From Ruminococcus sp. UBA4350 (GTDB lineage: Bacteria; Bacillota; Clostridia; Oscillospirales; Ruminococcaceae), in contig DGSY01000180.1 of the NCBI GenBank assembly GCA_002394125.1, positions 1 through 21,865 of the forward strand: 21,865 nucleotides of DNA, given 5' to 3'. Made by a program: the position numbers and the translations under genes. Below, one piece after another: positions 14,354 through 21,865 of this stretch; positions within the stretch are counted from its first letter, which is position 1; the number at the start of each line of letters is the position of its first letter. The notes under the pieces are model-generated. The model saw nothing but the letters and a program-made list of their open reading frames with translations, was not told the DNA's origin and did no database searches.

Positions 14354-16039
14354 ATGGCACTCAGTACCCTCATGCTGGCTGCGGTACAGGCACCGGTGAT
14401 AGCGGTTCTGATCATTGTCGGACTGCTGATCGGTGCGGCTGCCGGCTTTGCGATCGGATCCTCGAGAGCAAAGCAGGATGTCAGTGCGCAGGTCGAAAAA
14501 GCAGAAGCACGCGGTGTGGCCAAGGGCATCGAGCAGCGCAAGCGCGATGCCGAAGCGCAGATCGGCAGTGCGGAGAAAGAAGCGGAACGTATCCGCAGCT
14601 CCGCCGAAAAGGAAGCCGAGGACCGCAAGCGCTCCGCATTGGTCGAGGCAAAGGACGAGATTTTCAAGCTGCGCAGCGACGCAGAAAAGGAGATCAAGGA
14701 CCGCAGAGCCGATATGACCCGTCAGGAGCGCAGAATCCAGCAAAAGGAAGAGAATTTAGACAAGAAAACAGAGCATTACGAGCGCCGCGAGGAGCAGCTC
14801 CAGAACAAGCTGCATCAGGCGGACGAACGTCTTGCGGAAGCGGAGCAGATCAAGAAGGCAGGCACCGAGGAGATCGAACGCCTCAAGCGTTCCGAGATCG
14901 ACCTGCTGGAGCGCATCTCCGAATTTTCCAAGGAGCAGGCGAAGGATTACCTGCTTCAGCAGCTCGATCAGAGCCTTGTGCATGAGAAGGCTGTCAAGAT
15001 CAGCGCCTATGAGCAGCAGATCAAAACATCCTGCGAGGACATCGCGAGAAGTCACATTTCCATGGCAATCGCCAAATGCGCCGCGGAGCAGGTCTCCGAG
15101 GTCGCTGTTTCCGTCGTGCCGCTGCCCAATGACGAAATGAAGGGCAGGATCATCGGCCGCGAGGGTAGAAATATCCGCTCGATCGAATCCCTGACCGGCG
15201 TCGATCTCATCATCGACGATACACCGGAGGCGATCACGCTTTCCTGCTTTGATCCGGTTCGCCGCGAGGTCGCGAGACTGGCGCTCGAAAAGCTGATCGT
15301 GGACGGACGCATCCATCCGGCAAGCATCGAGGAAAAGGTCGATAAGGCGCGCAGAGAGGTCGAAAAGCGCATCAAGCAGGAGGGCGAAAGAGCCGTCCTG
15401 GAGACCAATGTTCATGGGCTGAATCCGGAGCTGATCCGTCTGCTCGGCAGACTGACTTTCCGTACCAGCTACCGGCAGAATGTCCTCAATCACAGCATCG
15501 AGGTCGCAACGCTTTCCGGCATTCTGGCATCGGAGCTGGGCGTCGATGCGAACATGGCAAGACGCGCAGGCCTGCTGCATGATATCGGCAAGGCACTGAC
15601 CGCCGAGATCGAGGGCTCGCACGTTGCGATCGGCGTCGATGTCTGCCGCAAGTACAAGGAGCCGGCAGAGGTCATCCACGCAGTCGAGGCGCATCACAAT
15701 GATGTTGAGCCGCGGACTGCGATCGCTTGCATCGTGCAGGCGGCCGATGCGATCTCCGCAGCGAGACCCGGCGCCCGCAGCGAGAATCTCGAAAGCTACA
15801 TCAAGCGTCTCCAGAAGCTCGAGGAGATCTGTATGTCCTATGAGGGCGTGGAGAAGTGCTATGCGATGCAGGCGGGCAGAGAGGTCCGCATCATGGTCAA
15901 GCCGGAGGTCATCGACGATGAGCGCATGGTTCTGGCCGCACACGAGATCGCACAGCGCATTGAAAATGACATGGAATATCCCGGTCAGATCAAGGTCAAT
16001 CTCATCCGTGAGAGCCGCGCAGTCGATGTCGCAAAATAA
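14354..16039 (+). CDS. rny: RNase Y, membrane-bound endoribonuclease
   Basis: I start at ATG 14354, which follows AAGGAGG (14336-14342) and gives 561 residues, close to the usual 520 or so; the longer open frame from 14087 would add 89 residues with no family match. A membrane helix spans about 13-35 (APVIAVLIIVGLLIGAAAGF). A highly charged coiled coil runs from about 40 to 225. The KH RNA-binding domain is at about 251-315, with the loop GRIIGREGRN at 264-273. The HD domain follows with H380, H409-D410 (LLHDIGKAL) and D465. The enzyme starts decay of many mRNAs, usually anchored to the membrane together with degradosome partners. Transcription comes from its own promoter at 14052-14080 through a long leader that may set its level. 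No T-tract terminator follows; a strong hairpin sits at 16056-16083. Confidence 0.97.
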   Translation: MALSTLMLAAVQAPVIAVLIIVGLLIGAAAGFAIGSSRAKQDVSAQVEKAEARGVAKGIEQRKRDAEAQIGSAEKEAERIRSSAEKEAEDRKRSALVEAKDEIFKLRSDAEKEIKDRRADMTRQERRIQQKEENLDKKTEHYERREEQLQNKLHQADERLAEAEQIKKAGTEEIERLKRSEIDLLERISEFSKEQAKDYLLQQLDQSLVHEKAVKISAYEQQIKTSCEDIARSHISMAIAKCAAEQVSEVAVSVVPLPNDEMKGRIIGREGRNIRSIESLTGVDLIIDDTPEAITLSCFDPVRREVARLALEKLIVDGRIHPASIEEKVDKARREVEKRIKQEGERAVLETNVHGLNPELIRLLGRLTFRTSYRQNVLNHSIEVATLSGILASELGVDANMARRAGLLHDIGKALTAEIEGSHVAIGVDVCRKYKEPAEVIHAVEAHHNDVEPRTAIACIVQAADAISAARPGARSENLESYIKRLQKLEEICMSYEGVEKCYAMQAGREVRIMVKPEVIDDERMVLAAHEIAQRIENDMEYPGQIKVNLIRESRAVDVAK

Positions 16040-16055
16040 TCCGTATGAAATCCGG

Positions 16056-16083
16056 TGCGCATGACTTTCCGAAGTCATGCGCA
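16056..16083. other. 12-bp perfect hairpin between rny and the next gene
   Basis: TGCGCATGACTT and AAGTCATGCGCA are exact reverse complements around a TCCG loop. No T-tract follows on either strand, so it is not a standard terminator; it could be an RNA processing or stability element. Confidence 0.7.
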
Positions 16084-16105
16084 TCGCTGTCAAGTGAGAA
16101 AAAAT

Positions 16106-17797
16106 ATGGCTAAAACGATCTTCGGTACATCCGATAAATCAAACTTTATCCTCAATATGGATCTCGGCCGCTACCGCGATACGGCTGCAAAGCTGATGCT
16201 GGCGATCCTCTGGTGCGTTGGGCTTTCCGAGGGCATCAATCATCTGACGAACCGCGCAAATGCCGGCTTTGCGGATATGATCGACGGCGGCGGATTCGGC
16301 GCGGTGATCGCGCTGCTGTTCGTGGCGCTGCGCAGTACCGCGACGATCTTCTCGATCGTGGGCGTGCTGGCGATCATCGCAATGGTGATCGGCCTGATGC
16401 GGAAGCAGTTCTCAAAGAAAACGGCCGTGCCGTATCTGCTGCTGGCCGGATCGCTCATCTGGGCGGTGATCTCACTGTTCCATTCCTATGACCTGAAAAC
16501 CTCGTTTTTCGGGCAGGACGGCCGCGATGAGGGCTGGCTCGCACTGCTGATCTATGCGGCGGTCTTTTATCTCGGCACGATGCTGCGGGAGAAGCGGCAG
16601 CAGGAGAAATTCCTGCGCGGCGTGATGATCTTCGGCATTGTGCAGTGCATCTGGGGCATTTGGCAGGCGCTCCCGCTGATCGACTACAAGGCGACCGATT
16701 TCGGCCTCAGCCCCTACCGGAATCTTGATCCGATGCTGCTGTGGAATCTGCGTCTGCCGACCGGCATGACGGACAACCCTGTGACATATGCGATGATGCT
16801 CGGTATGCTCGGTGCCGTATCGGTTCCGGCATCGCTCATCGCAAAGGAGAAGAAAACGATCGCATCTGCGATCATTTGCAGATGCCTCTGCATTGTCATG
16901 GCGATCAAGACGCAGACCCTGACCGGTCTGATCGCGGCGGGCTGCATTTTCCTCTGCATGATCGTGATTGCGGTCATCAAGCGGAAGGAATCCGATTTTC
17001 GCGCATGGCTCATGCCGATGCTGACGGTCATTGCCGTCGCGGTCGGCGGGCTTTGGGTCTGGTTTACGCCGGCGATCAATCAGACATACCGGCGGCCGGA
17101 CAGAGCAACCGTCAAGCAGGCCGAGGAGGGTATTGCATTTGCAGCGCGGGAGGACGATGTTGCGGATATCGTCCGGCCGAACGGCTTCACGATGACAAAT
17201 GCAGACGGCAGGGAACTGCCGGCGCTCTATGACGGCGGCATTGTCTGGGATGACGGATATTACCGGCTCGGAACACAGGGGCCGTATTCCTCGACCGCTG
17301 ACAATGCAGTCGATGCTTACGATGCATTCGCCGTGCGGAAATACTGCCGGGAACAGGGCATCCGCGCACTGAAAATTGATCCGCTGCTCGGTGTCGGGCC
17401 GGACAATTTCTATTTCACGCAGCTGCGCGTTTCCTACGATGTCGGCGGCAATCCGAATTCCGTTGACCGCCCGTATGACGATTATCTGTATATTGCGGCG
17501 ACACGCGGCATTCCGTCGCTGATCCTGCATATCGTGCTGCTCGGCTGGTGCTTCTTCCGCGCATGGCAGCGCAGAAAGGACGGAAACGGCTGGCTGCTGG
17601 CCGCGGCGGCATCGGCAGTCCTGGTCTACGCGGTGACGGCGTTCACGGGCATTTCCGTGCTGTCGGTCGCGCCGCTGTTCTGGATGCTGCTCGGTATGCT
17701 CGCGGCGGATCCGATCGCGGAGACTGCGCCCGCACCGGCCGCTGCCGGAAAGCAGAATGAGAAAAAGGACAAAAAGAGCGGGAAGGATCAGGCGTAA
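16106..17797 (+). CDS. O-antigen ligase-like (WzyC-type) polytopic membrane protein
   Basis: 563 residues from ATG 16106; an in-frame ATG at 16055 would place the start before the hairpin with no ribosome site. The site before 16106 is weak (GTGAGAAAA). The protein has about ten hydrophobic segments, with a large polar loop at roughly 330-425. The loop is followed by the segment DPLLGVGPDNFYF at 425-437, the conserved 'GVGxxNF' of the WzyC/O-antigen ligase family, and then further helices. The C-terminus is Lys-rich and cytosolic. In Gram-positive bacteria such proteins join or polymerise lipid-linked surface glycans on the outer face of the membrane. No other glycan genes adjoin it, so its acceptor is unknown. 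The gene ends before the terminator at 17833-17868. Confidence 0.85.
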   Translation: MAKTIFGTSDKSNFILNMDLGRYRDTAAKLMLAILWCVGLSEGINHLTNRANAGFADMIDGGGFGAVIALLFVALRSTATIFSIVGVLAIIAMVIGLMRKQFSKKTAVPYLLLAGSLIWAVISLFHSYDLKTSFFGQDGRDEGWLALLIYAAVFYLGTMLREKRQQEKFLRGVMIFGIVQCIWGIWQALPLIDYKATDFGLSPYRNLDPMLLWNLRLPTGMTDNPVTYAMMLGMLGAVSVPASLIAKEKKTIASAIICRCLCIVMAIKTQTLTGLIAAGCIFLCMIVIAVIKRKESDFRAWLMPMLTVIAVAVGGLWVWFTPAINQTYRRPDRATVKQAEEGIAFAAREDDVADIVRPNGFTMTNADGRELPALYDGGIVWDDGYYRLGTQGPYSSTADNAVDAYDAFAVRKYCREQGIRALKIDPLLGVGPDNFYFTQLRVSYDVGGNPNSVDRPYDDYLYIAATRGIPSLILHIVLLGWCFFRAWQRRKDGNGWLLAAAASAVLVYAVTAFTGISVLSVAPLFWMLLGMLAADPIAETAPAPAAAGKQNEKKDKKSGKDQA

Positions 17798-17832
17798 AAC
17801 CGTTCCTTCGGAGATACGCAGTTTTCAGTCAG

Positions 17833-17868
17833 GCCGGACGGTGCAGTGCAGCACTGTCCGGCTGTTTT
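17833..17868 (+). terminator. Intrinsic terminator before ruvC
   Basis: GCCGGAC (17833-17839) pairs with GTCCGGC (17856-17862), extended by five more pairs (one G-T) around AGTGCA, and followed by TGTTTTA. Confidence 0.85.
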
Positions 17869-17916
17869 ATCTCCGGTCAGGATCCCAAAAATAATATGAA
17901 AAATGCCGTTTTCCTC

Positions 17917-17945
17917 TTGAATTGACAGAAGGTTTATGGTATAAT
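17917..17945 (+). promoter_or_regulatory. SigA-type promoter for ruvCA
   Basis: TTGAAT at 17917-17922, 17-base spacer, TATAAT at 17940-17945 with TGG before it (extended -10). The start would be near 17952, leaving about 23 bases before the ruvC TTG. Confidence 0.85.
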
Positions 17946-17974
17946 AGAATAGGCCGATTATGGAGGTGAGCGGA

Positions 17975-18454
17975 TTGCGGATTCTCGGAATTGATCCCGG
18001 ATATGCGACAGTCGGATTCGGCATTGTCGATTATCAGGGCATGAACTTCAAAACCGTCGAGTACGGCGCAATTCTCACACCGGCCGACATGGAATTTTCC
18101 GCGCGGCTCGCGCAGATCTACACCGATACCGTGTATATTCTGGAGCGCTATACGCCGCAGGTGCTTTCCGTGGAAAAGCTCTATTTCAATACAAACAAAA
18201 CCACCGGCATTATGGTCGCGGAGGCGCGGGGCGTGATCCTGCTGGCCTGTGCGCAGAAAAATGTCCCGATCTGTGAATATACGCCGCTTCAGGTGAAATC
18301 CGCGGTCGTCGGCTACGGCAAGGCGGAGAAGCGGCAGGTCATGGATATGACGCGCAGGATTTTGCATCTCAGCGAGATCCCGAAGCCTGACGATTCCGCC
18401 GATGCGCTGGCACTGGCGATCTGTCACGGACACTGCGCAAAGCCGGATTACTGA
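17975..18454 (+). CDS. ruvC: Holliday junction resolvase RuvC, TTG start
   Basis: 159 residues, the usual size. I choose TTG 17975 because GGAGGTG lies eight bases upstream and the protein then begins MRILGIDPG like other RuvC proteins; the ATG at 17960 lies inside the ribosome site and would add five residues. The four acidic catalytic residues are present: D7 (GIDPG), E67 (SVEKLYF), D140 and D143 (PDDSADALALAI). It cuts Holliday junctions as a dimer during recombinational repair, working with RuvAB. It is the first gene of a transcript from 17952, with ruvA starting 16 bases after its stop. Confidence 0.97.
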   Translation: MRILGIDPGYATVGFGIVDYQGMNFKTVEYGAILTPADMEFSARLAQIYTDTVYILERYTPQVLSVEKLYFNTNKTTGIMVAEARGVILLACAQKNVPICEYTPLQVKSAVVGYGKAEKRQVMDMTRRILHLSEIPKPDDSADALALAICHGHCAKPDY

Positions 18455-18470
18455 ACAGGAGGACAGTCTG

Positions 18471-19073
18471 TTGATAGACCATTTACGCGGCACGGTCTCC
18501 TACAAGGAGCCGGGACTTGTCGTGATCGACTGCGGGGGCGTGGGCTATGCCTGCCGCACCAGTGTGCAGACGGCCGCTGCCGTCGGCGCAGTCGATACCG
18601 AGACAACGCTGTTTACGCGCATGACCGTCCGCGAGGACGAGGTCGCGCTTTACGGCTTTGCGGCGCGCAGCGAGCGCAGCTGCTTCGATCAGCTGATTTC
18701 TGTTTCCGGTGTCGGGCCGAAGGCGGCGCTGGCGATCCTTTCCGATTTTACGCCCGACCGCTTTGCGCTGAGCGTTGCGGCGGGAGACTATAAGCAATTT
18801 ACCAAGACCAAGGGCATCGGCACGAAAACCGCGCAGCGCATCGTGCTGGAGCTGAAGGACAAGGTTGCGAAATCCGTGGAGCGTGAGGGGCTTCCGGCTG
18901 CACCGGTGCAGATCGGCGGCGGCAATCTGGATGAGGCGATGAGCGCGCTGCTCGTTCTGGGCTATTCGCAGGGCGAGGCGGCGGAAGCGCTTGCGTCACT
19001 CGATCCCGCGCTGCCCTCGTCGGAGTTGATCCGGCTGGCGCTGTCAAGGCTCGGCAAGCGGATGCTCGGATAA
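18471..19073 (+). CDS. ruvA: Holliday junction branch migration subunit RuvA, TTG start
   Basis: 200 residues, full length. TTG 18471 is chosen because AGGAGG lies at 18457-18462 and the product starts MIDHLRGTV as RuvA proteins do; the open frame to 18402 would overlap ruvC. Domain I (OB fold) covers about 1-63. Domain II has two helix-hairpin-helix motifs, VSGVGPKAALAIL (78-90) and TKGIGTKTAQRIVLEL (113-128). Domain III is at about 152-198 (DEAMSALLVLGYSQGEAAEAL). It binds the four-way junction and loads the RuvB motor. ruvB is not next to it: the following gene is an unrelated lipoprotein. Confidence 0.97.
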   Translation: MIDHLRGTVSYKEPGLVVIDCGGVGYACRTSVQTAAAVGAVDTETTLFTRMTVREDEVALYGFAARSERSCFDQLISVSGVGPKAALAILSDFTPDRFALSVAAGDYKQFTKTKGIGTKTAQRIVLELKDKVAKSVEREGLPAAPVQIGGGNLDEAMSALLVLGYSQGEAAEALASLDPALPSSELIRLALSRLGKRMLG

Positions 19074-19142
19074 ATCCACCAACAACTGCGGCGCAGTCCG
19101 CAGCGAAATAAACAATGCAGATAAACAGGAGGAAACTACACA

Positions 19143-20312
19143 ATGCAGATGAAAAAGATCCTTTGCGGCATGATCGCAGCGATGATGCTCGGCAGCCTTG
19201 CCGGATGCGCAAATGAAAACAGCAGCACCGGTGAAGCGTCCGTTACAGAAATACTGAATGCGGAATCGTCCGAAGCGGGCACAACGGCAGAGGCGGACAG
19301 CAATGCCGAAACGACTGCTTCCGCTGATGAGAGCAGTGCAGACAGCGGGAACGGGCAATCCGATACGGAAAAATCTGAGGATGTTTCCGATGCGGATAAG
19401 AAAGCAGCACAGGCGGTTCTGGAAACATTTCTGGATTCCGCGATCAAGGGCGACCGCGAGAAGATGCTTTCCGTTACAAATTTTGATGCGTATACTGAGG
19501 GCATGAAAAGGTTCCTTGAGGAAGATGATGCCGACGACATGGAAGATCTCGTGGCTGCGATCCTTGAGACATTCGGGCATTATGATGGCTTCGAGATCCT
19601 TTCCTGCGCACGCGATGAGGACGAGAGAAAGGAATACAACGAGTACATTCAGCGGAATATTACGGATCTGGATGATGAGATTGCGGAAATGGATACTTCC
19701 GATCCGGACTATGAGGAATCCAAGGCGTTTATCGAGTGGATCAAGACGGTGTTCGTGCCGTATGAGGATATGCTGGTCTTTACGGTCAGGACGACCGCAG
19801 GGGATGAGGCAGACGAGGATGAGATCAGCATCGCGAAGATCGGCGGTGAATGGATCATGGATGTCAATTTCATGGATACAATGGCCGGCTATGTGGAGGA
19901 GTCCGAATCGGTCGCCGCTGCCGTGACCGCAAAGTCTCTCTACAATGCGATCAATACGAGCCTTGTCGATATTGATGCCGAAAACGCGACAGAAAACGAT
20001 GTCCTCAAGCTGCTGGAGGGTGAGCATCAGTTCACCGGCGATGATTTCGACGATGTGAAGCAGGTCGATCAGCCGAAAACGAAGGAAGAAGCGGTCGAGG
20101 CCCTGAAATATAAGATCACTGTTTATTTCTCGGATGTCACAGAGCTGACAGAGCTGAAGTTTGCTGTCAAGGACGGCTGCTGCACGGCGACAGCCGTCGG
20201 ATTTGAGGGCGAGGACGATACCGTCTATGCAGGCTATCCGGCGGATAGCGACAGCGAAGAGGGATTTGCATCGCTTGACGAAGCATTTGAAGCAGCAAAG
20301 CAGATAAACTGA
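19143..20312 (+). CDS. Lipoprotein of unknown function, paralogue of the next gene
   Basis: 389 residues, with AGGAGG ten bases before ATG 19143. The N-terminus is a lipoprotein signal with lipobox LAGC (C22), followed by a Ser/Thr/Glu/Ala-rich tether to about residue 80. The rest is acidic and has no family I recognise; about 82-100 (AVLETFLDSAIKGDREKML) is reminiscent of small NTF2-like lipoprotein domains. The last 140 residues match the downstream protein: GEHQFTGDDF (293-302) against GDHIFSGTDF, then 'ALKYK...Y', 'DGCCTATAV' and 'YAGYP'. It should be anchored to the outer membrane face. It follows ruvA by 69 bases without a T-tract terminator, so read-through is possible. Confidence 0.75.
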   Translation: MQMKKILCGMIAAMMLGSLAGCANENSSTGEASVTEILNAESSEAGTTAEADSNAETTASADESSADSGNGQSDTEKSEDVSDADKKAAQAVLETFLDSAIKGDREKMLSVTNFDAYTEGMKRFLEEDDADDMEDLVAAILETFGHYDGFEILSCARDEDERKEYNEYIQRNITDLDDEIAEMDTSDPDYEESKAFIEWIKTVFVPYEDMLVFTVRTTAGDEADEDEISIAKIGGEWIMDVNFMDTMAGYVEESESVAAAVTAKSLYNAINTSLVDIDAENATENDVLKLLEGEHQFTGDDFDDVKQVDQPKTKEEAVEALKYKITVYFSDVTELTELKFAVKDGCCTATAVGFEGEDDTVYAGYPADSDSEEGFASLDEAFEAAKQIN

Positions 20313-20338
20313 GTTACAGCAAAAGCGGAGAGATCAGA

Positions 20339-21562
20339 ATGAAGCACAGATTCATCAGCGGGATCGCGGCAGCGGCCATGCTTTGCGGCATGATCCCGGT
20401 ACAGAGCGTTCATGCAGCAGACACGCTCCGCGGCGACGCGGACGGCAGCGGTGATATCGGCGCGAATGATGCGCAGATCACTTTGCAGGCTTATACGGAG
20501 GTCTTAGCGGGCAATGCAGATCCGCTGACCGATGAACAGCGGGCGGCTGCGGATGTAGACGAAAACGGAAAAATCGAGGCTGCGGATGCGCAGTTTATCC
20601 TGACCTATTATGTTTACAACAATGTCTCCGGTAAGGTCACTGACTGGGATTTGATCCTGCACCCGATGACCGAGGCGGAGCAGGCGCGGGCGGCAGTTGA
20701 GCACTTTTTTGAAGCCTATCAGAACAAGGATGCGGCGGAGATACTGGAATGCTCCAATTACCGTGCGGCATCGCATCTGTTCTTTGCCGAGCAGGTGCAG
20801 AGCGATGAGGAGCTGATCGCGGATTTCGAGAAAAACTATGAGCCGATCACTTCGCTTGAGATCAAAGAGGGCGTCCGCGACGATGCACTGCTCGAAAAGC
20901 TCAATGCCAAAAACAAGGAGATGCGTGAGAGCGCCGCAGAAGCGCGTGCGGAACGGGATGATCCGAACGATCTTGCGCTGCTGGATCTGGTGGTCACGCT
21001 CTTTGATCCGGTTGATGTGCTGTATGCGTTCCCGACGAGTATTACGCAGGGAGAGAAAACGGTTGACGATACATATTATGCGCTTTGCCGCGGCGGAAAG
21101 TGGACTGTGGATATCGGCGTGACGAAGCTGGTTTTTCAAATGGATACAAGTCGGCAGAAAACGGTCAACGCCTCTGCGAGAACTGTCTCGAATGCGTTCA
21201 ATTCCGCACTGACGGATCTCGATGTCAAGGATGCCCATGTGGAACTGCTCACCGGCGACCATATTTTCAGCGGCACCGATTTCGAGGGGCTTCAGCAGGT
21301 TTCCTACGGTAAGGATTCCGACCGCGACACGCTCATTGCGGCGCTGAAATATCAGGTCTCGACTTATATGAACGGGATCGCGGCGGTTGACGGGATCGCG
21401 GTGCATATTGAAAACGGCGTCTGCACCTGCACTGCGATCTCGCGGAAGATCAGCGGAAAGATGTGGTATGCAGGCTATTCGTCCGGCAAATATGTCGAGC
21501 GGGAGGAGCCGTTCACGGGCATTGAGGAGGTCTTCGAGGCAGCAAAGGCGCTGTCGGCCTGA
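20339..21562 (+). CDS. Secreted dockerin protein, paralogue of the preceding lipoprotein
   Basis: 407 residues from ATG 20339, with GGAGAG ahead, 26 bases after the lipoprotein stop. A signal peptide (residues 1-26, SVHA) is followed at once by a type I dockerin at 31-98: loops GDADGSGDIGANDAQITLQA and ADVDENGKIEAADAQFIL, each with the D-x-D/N-x-S/N-G-x-I pattern. From about 110 the protein parallels the upstream lipoprotein (AAVEHFFEAYQNKDAAEILE; GDHIFSGTDF at 306-315; ALKYQVSTY; NGVCTCTAI; WYAGY; FEAAKALSA). The pair thus carries the same unknown domain, once lipid-anchored and once ready to dock to a cohesin. No enzyme motif is visible. Confidence 0.82.
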   Translation: MKHRFISGIAAAAMLCGMIPVQSVHAADTLRGDADGSGDIGANDAQITLQAYTEVLAGNADPLTDEQRAAADVDENGKIEAADAQFILTYYVYNNVSGKVTDWDLILHPMTEAEQARAAVEHFFEAYQNKDAAEILECSNYRAASHLFFAEQVQSDEELIADFEKNYEPITSLEIKEGVRDDALLEKLNAKNKEMRESAAEARAERDDPNDLALLDLVVTLFDPVDVLYAFPTSITQGEKTVDDTYYALCRGGKWTVDIGVTKLVFQMDTSRQKTVNASARTVSNAFNSALTDLDVKDAHVELLTGDHIFSGTDFEGLQQVSYGKDSDRDTLIAALKYQVSTYMNGIAAVDGIAVHIENGVCTCTAISRKISGKMWYAGYSSGKYVEREEPFTGIEEVFEAAKALSA

Positions 21563-21594
21563 ACGATGTGGGTTTATAACAGAGAGAAAAGCGA

Positions 21595-21782
21595 ATTATA
21601 CATATAGATATTGATGTACCAATTAAATCTTGAAGAATAGATGCGCAGGATTTTTGTCGTGAGACAAGGCAGAAAGCCGCCGCCTTGCTGACGCAAGGCA
21701 AGGATTTCTAACGCAGTATCACGGCAAAAAGACAAGCAGATATCATCAAGAGATAGTTGGGACATCAATATGTATTATACAT
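21595..21782. mobile_element. MITE-like palindromic element with terminal inverted repeats and 9-bp direct repeats
   Basis: Direct repeats ATTATACAT at 21595-21603 and 21774-21782 bracket a 170-bp block. Its ends carry a 15-bp inverted repeat with one mismatch: ATATTGATGTACCAA (21608-21622) and the reverse complement of 21757-21771. Between them the whole block is one imperfect palindrome centred on GCCTTGC-TGAC-GCAAGGC (21682-21699); by hand about 56 of 81 positions match between the arms. No transposase is encoded. This fits a non-autonomous miniature element, or a long structured RNA. The remainder of 21563-21865 holds no convincing gene. Confidence 0.6.
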
Positions 21783-21802
21783 GATTTTCACAGGATTGTA
21801 AA
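21774..21802 (-). promoter_or_regulatory. SigA-type promoter firing leftward into the palindromic element
   Basis: On the minus strand: TTTACA (21802-21797), 17-base spacer, TATAAT (21779-21774). The -10 box lies within the right direct repeat. Transcripts would begin near 21767 and run through the palindrome toward the 3' end of the dockerin gene. Confidence 0.55.
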
Positions 21803-21865
21803 GTGTGCCGCCGAAAGTTTTGGATGCTTCCATAAAATCCGGGAAATCTGCCGCGAACTCCGCTG

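Noticed and set aside
14756..16093. 445-codon minus-strand open frame opposite rny
   Set aside because: The plus strand encodes unmistakable KH and HD domains; the antisense product has no recognisable domain or ribosome site.
17922..17945. TTGACA at 17922-17927 as the -35 of the ruvC promoter
   Set aside because: The spacer to TATAAT is only 12 bases; TTGAAT at 17917 gives the normal 17.
21574..21768. 64-codon minus-strand open frame across the palindromic element
   Set aside because: It would start almost at the predicted transcription start, has no ribosome site and follows the palindrome rather than any protein pattern.

Overview
The window reads as a fairly GC-rich chromosomal segment from a Gram-positive gut or rumen clostridium, most likely a Ruminococcus-like member of the Oscillospiraceae. 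The basis is the density of type I dockerin and cohesin modules, BspA-type leucine-rich repeats, strong AGGAGG ribosome binding sites, RNase Y and canonical TTGNNN-N17-TATAAT promoters. The species cannot be fixed from sequence alone. No rRNA, tRNA, CRISPR array or transposase gene was recognised.

Layout. Bases 1-2942 hold the end of one ABC half-transporter, a complete second half-transporter and a GtrA-family membrane protein, closed by a strong bidirectional terminator. Bases 3000-5946 (minus strand) form a two-gene unit: a small TIR-like protein followed by a large secreted protein with LRRs, a papain-like cysteine peptidase domain and a dockerin. A divergent promoter pair at 6020-6157 separates this from a plus-strand operon (6279-9605): an ECF-type sigma factor, a single-pass membrane anti-sigma-like protein whose outer part is a dockerin, and a secreted LRR-dockerin protein. 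A dockerin relic lies just past its terminator. Bases 9860-10942 (minus) encode a HAD-phosphatase lipoprotein. Bases 11199-12119 (minus) encode a secreted dockerin-cohesin adaptor, divergent from a second sigma/anti-sigma pair (12406-14024) whose membrane protein carries an outer cohesin. Housekeeping genes follow: RNase Y (rny), an O-antigen-ligase-like membrane protein, ruvC and ruvA (both read from TTG). Last come two tandem paralogues, one a lipoprotein and the other a dockerin-bearing secreted protein, then an imperfect palindromic MITE-like element at 21604-21773.

How the genes may work together. The main observation is that two separate sigma factor/membrane regulator operons in 8 kb carry cohesin-dockerin modules as their outer domains, one a dockerin and one a cohesin, with an adaptor holding both modules between them. 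Secreted dockerin proteins (peptidase, LRR proteins, a paralogue of a lipoprotein) surround them, and no glycoside hydrolase is seen. I infer a surface assembly network in which cohesin-dockerin docking, or its occupancy, could be reported through the membrane to ECF sigma factors. Cohesin-dockerin pairing and anti-sigma activity are inferred from architecture, not shown.
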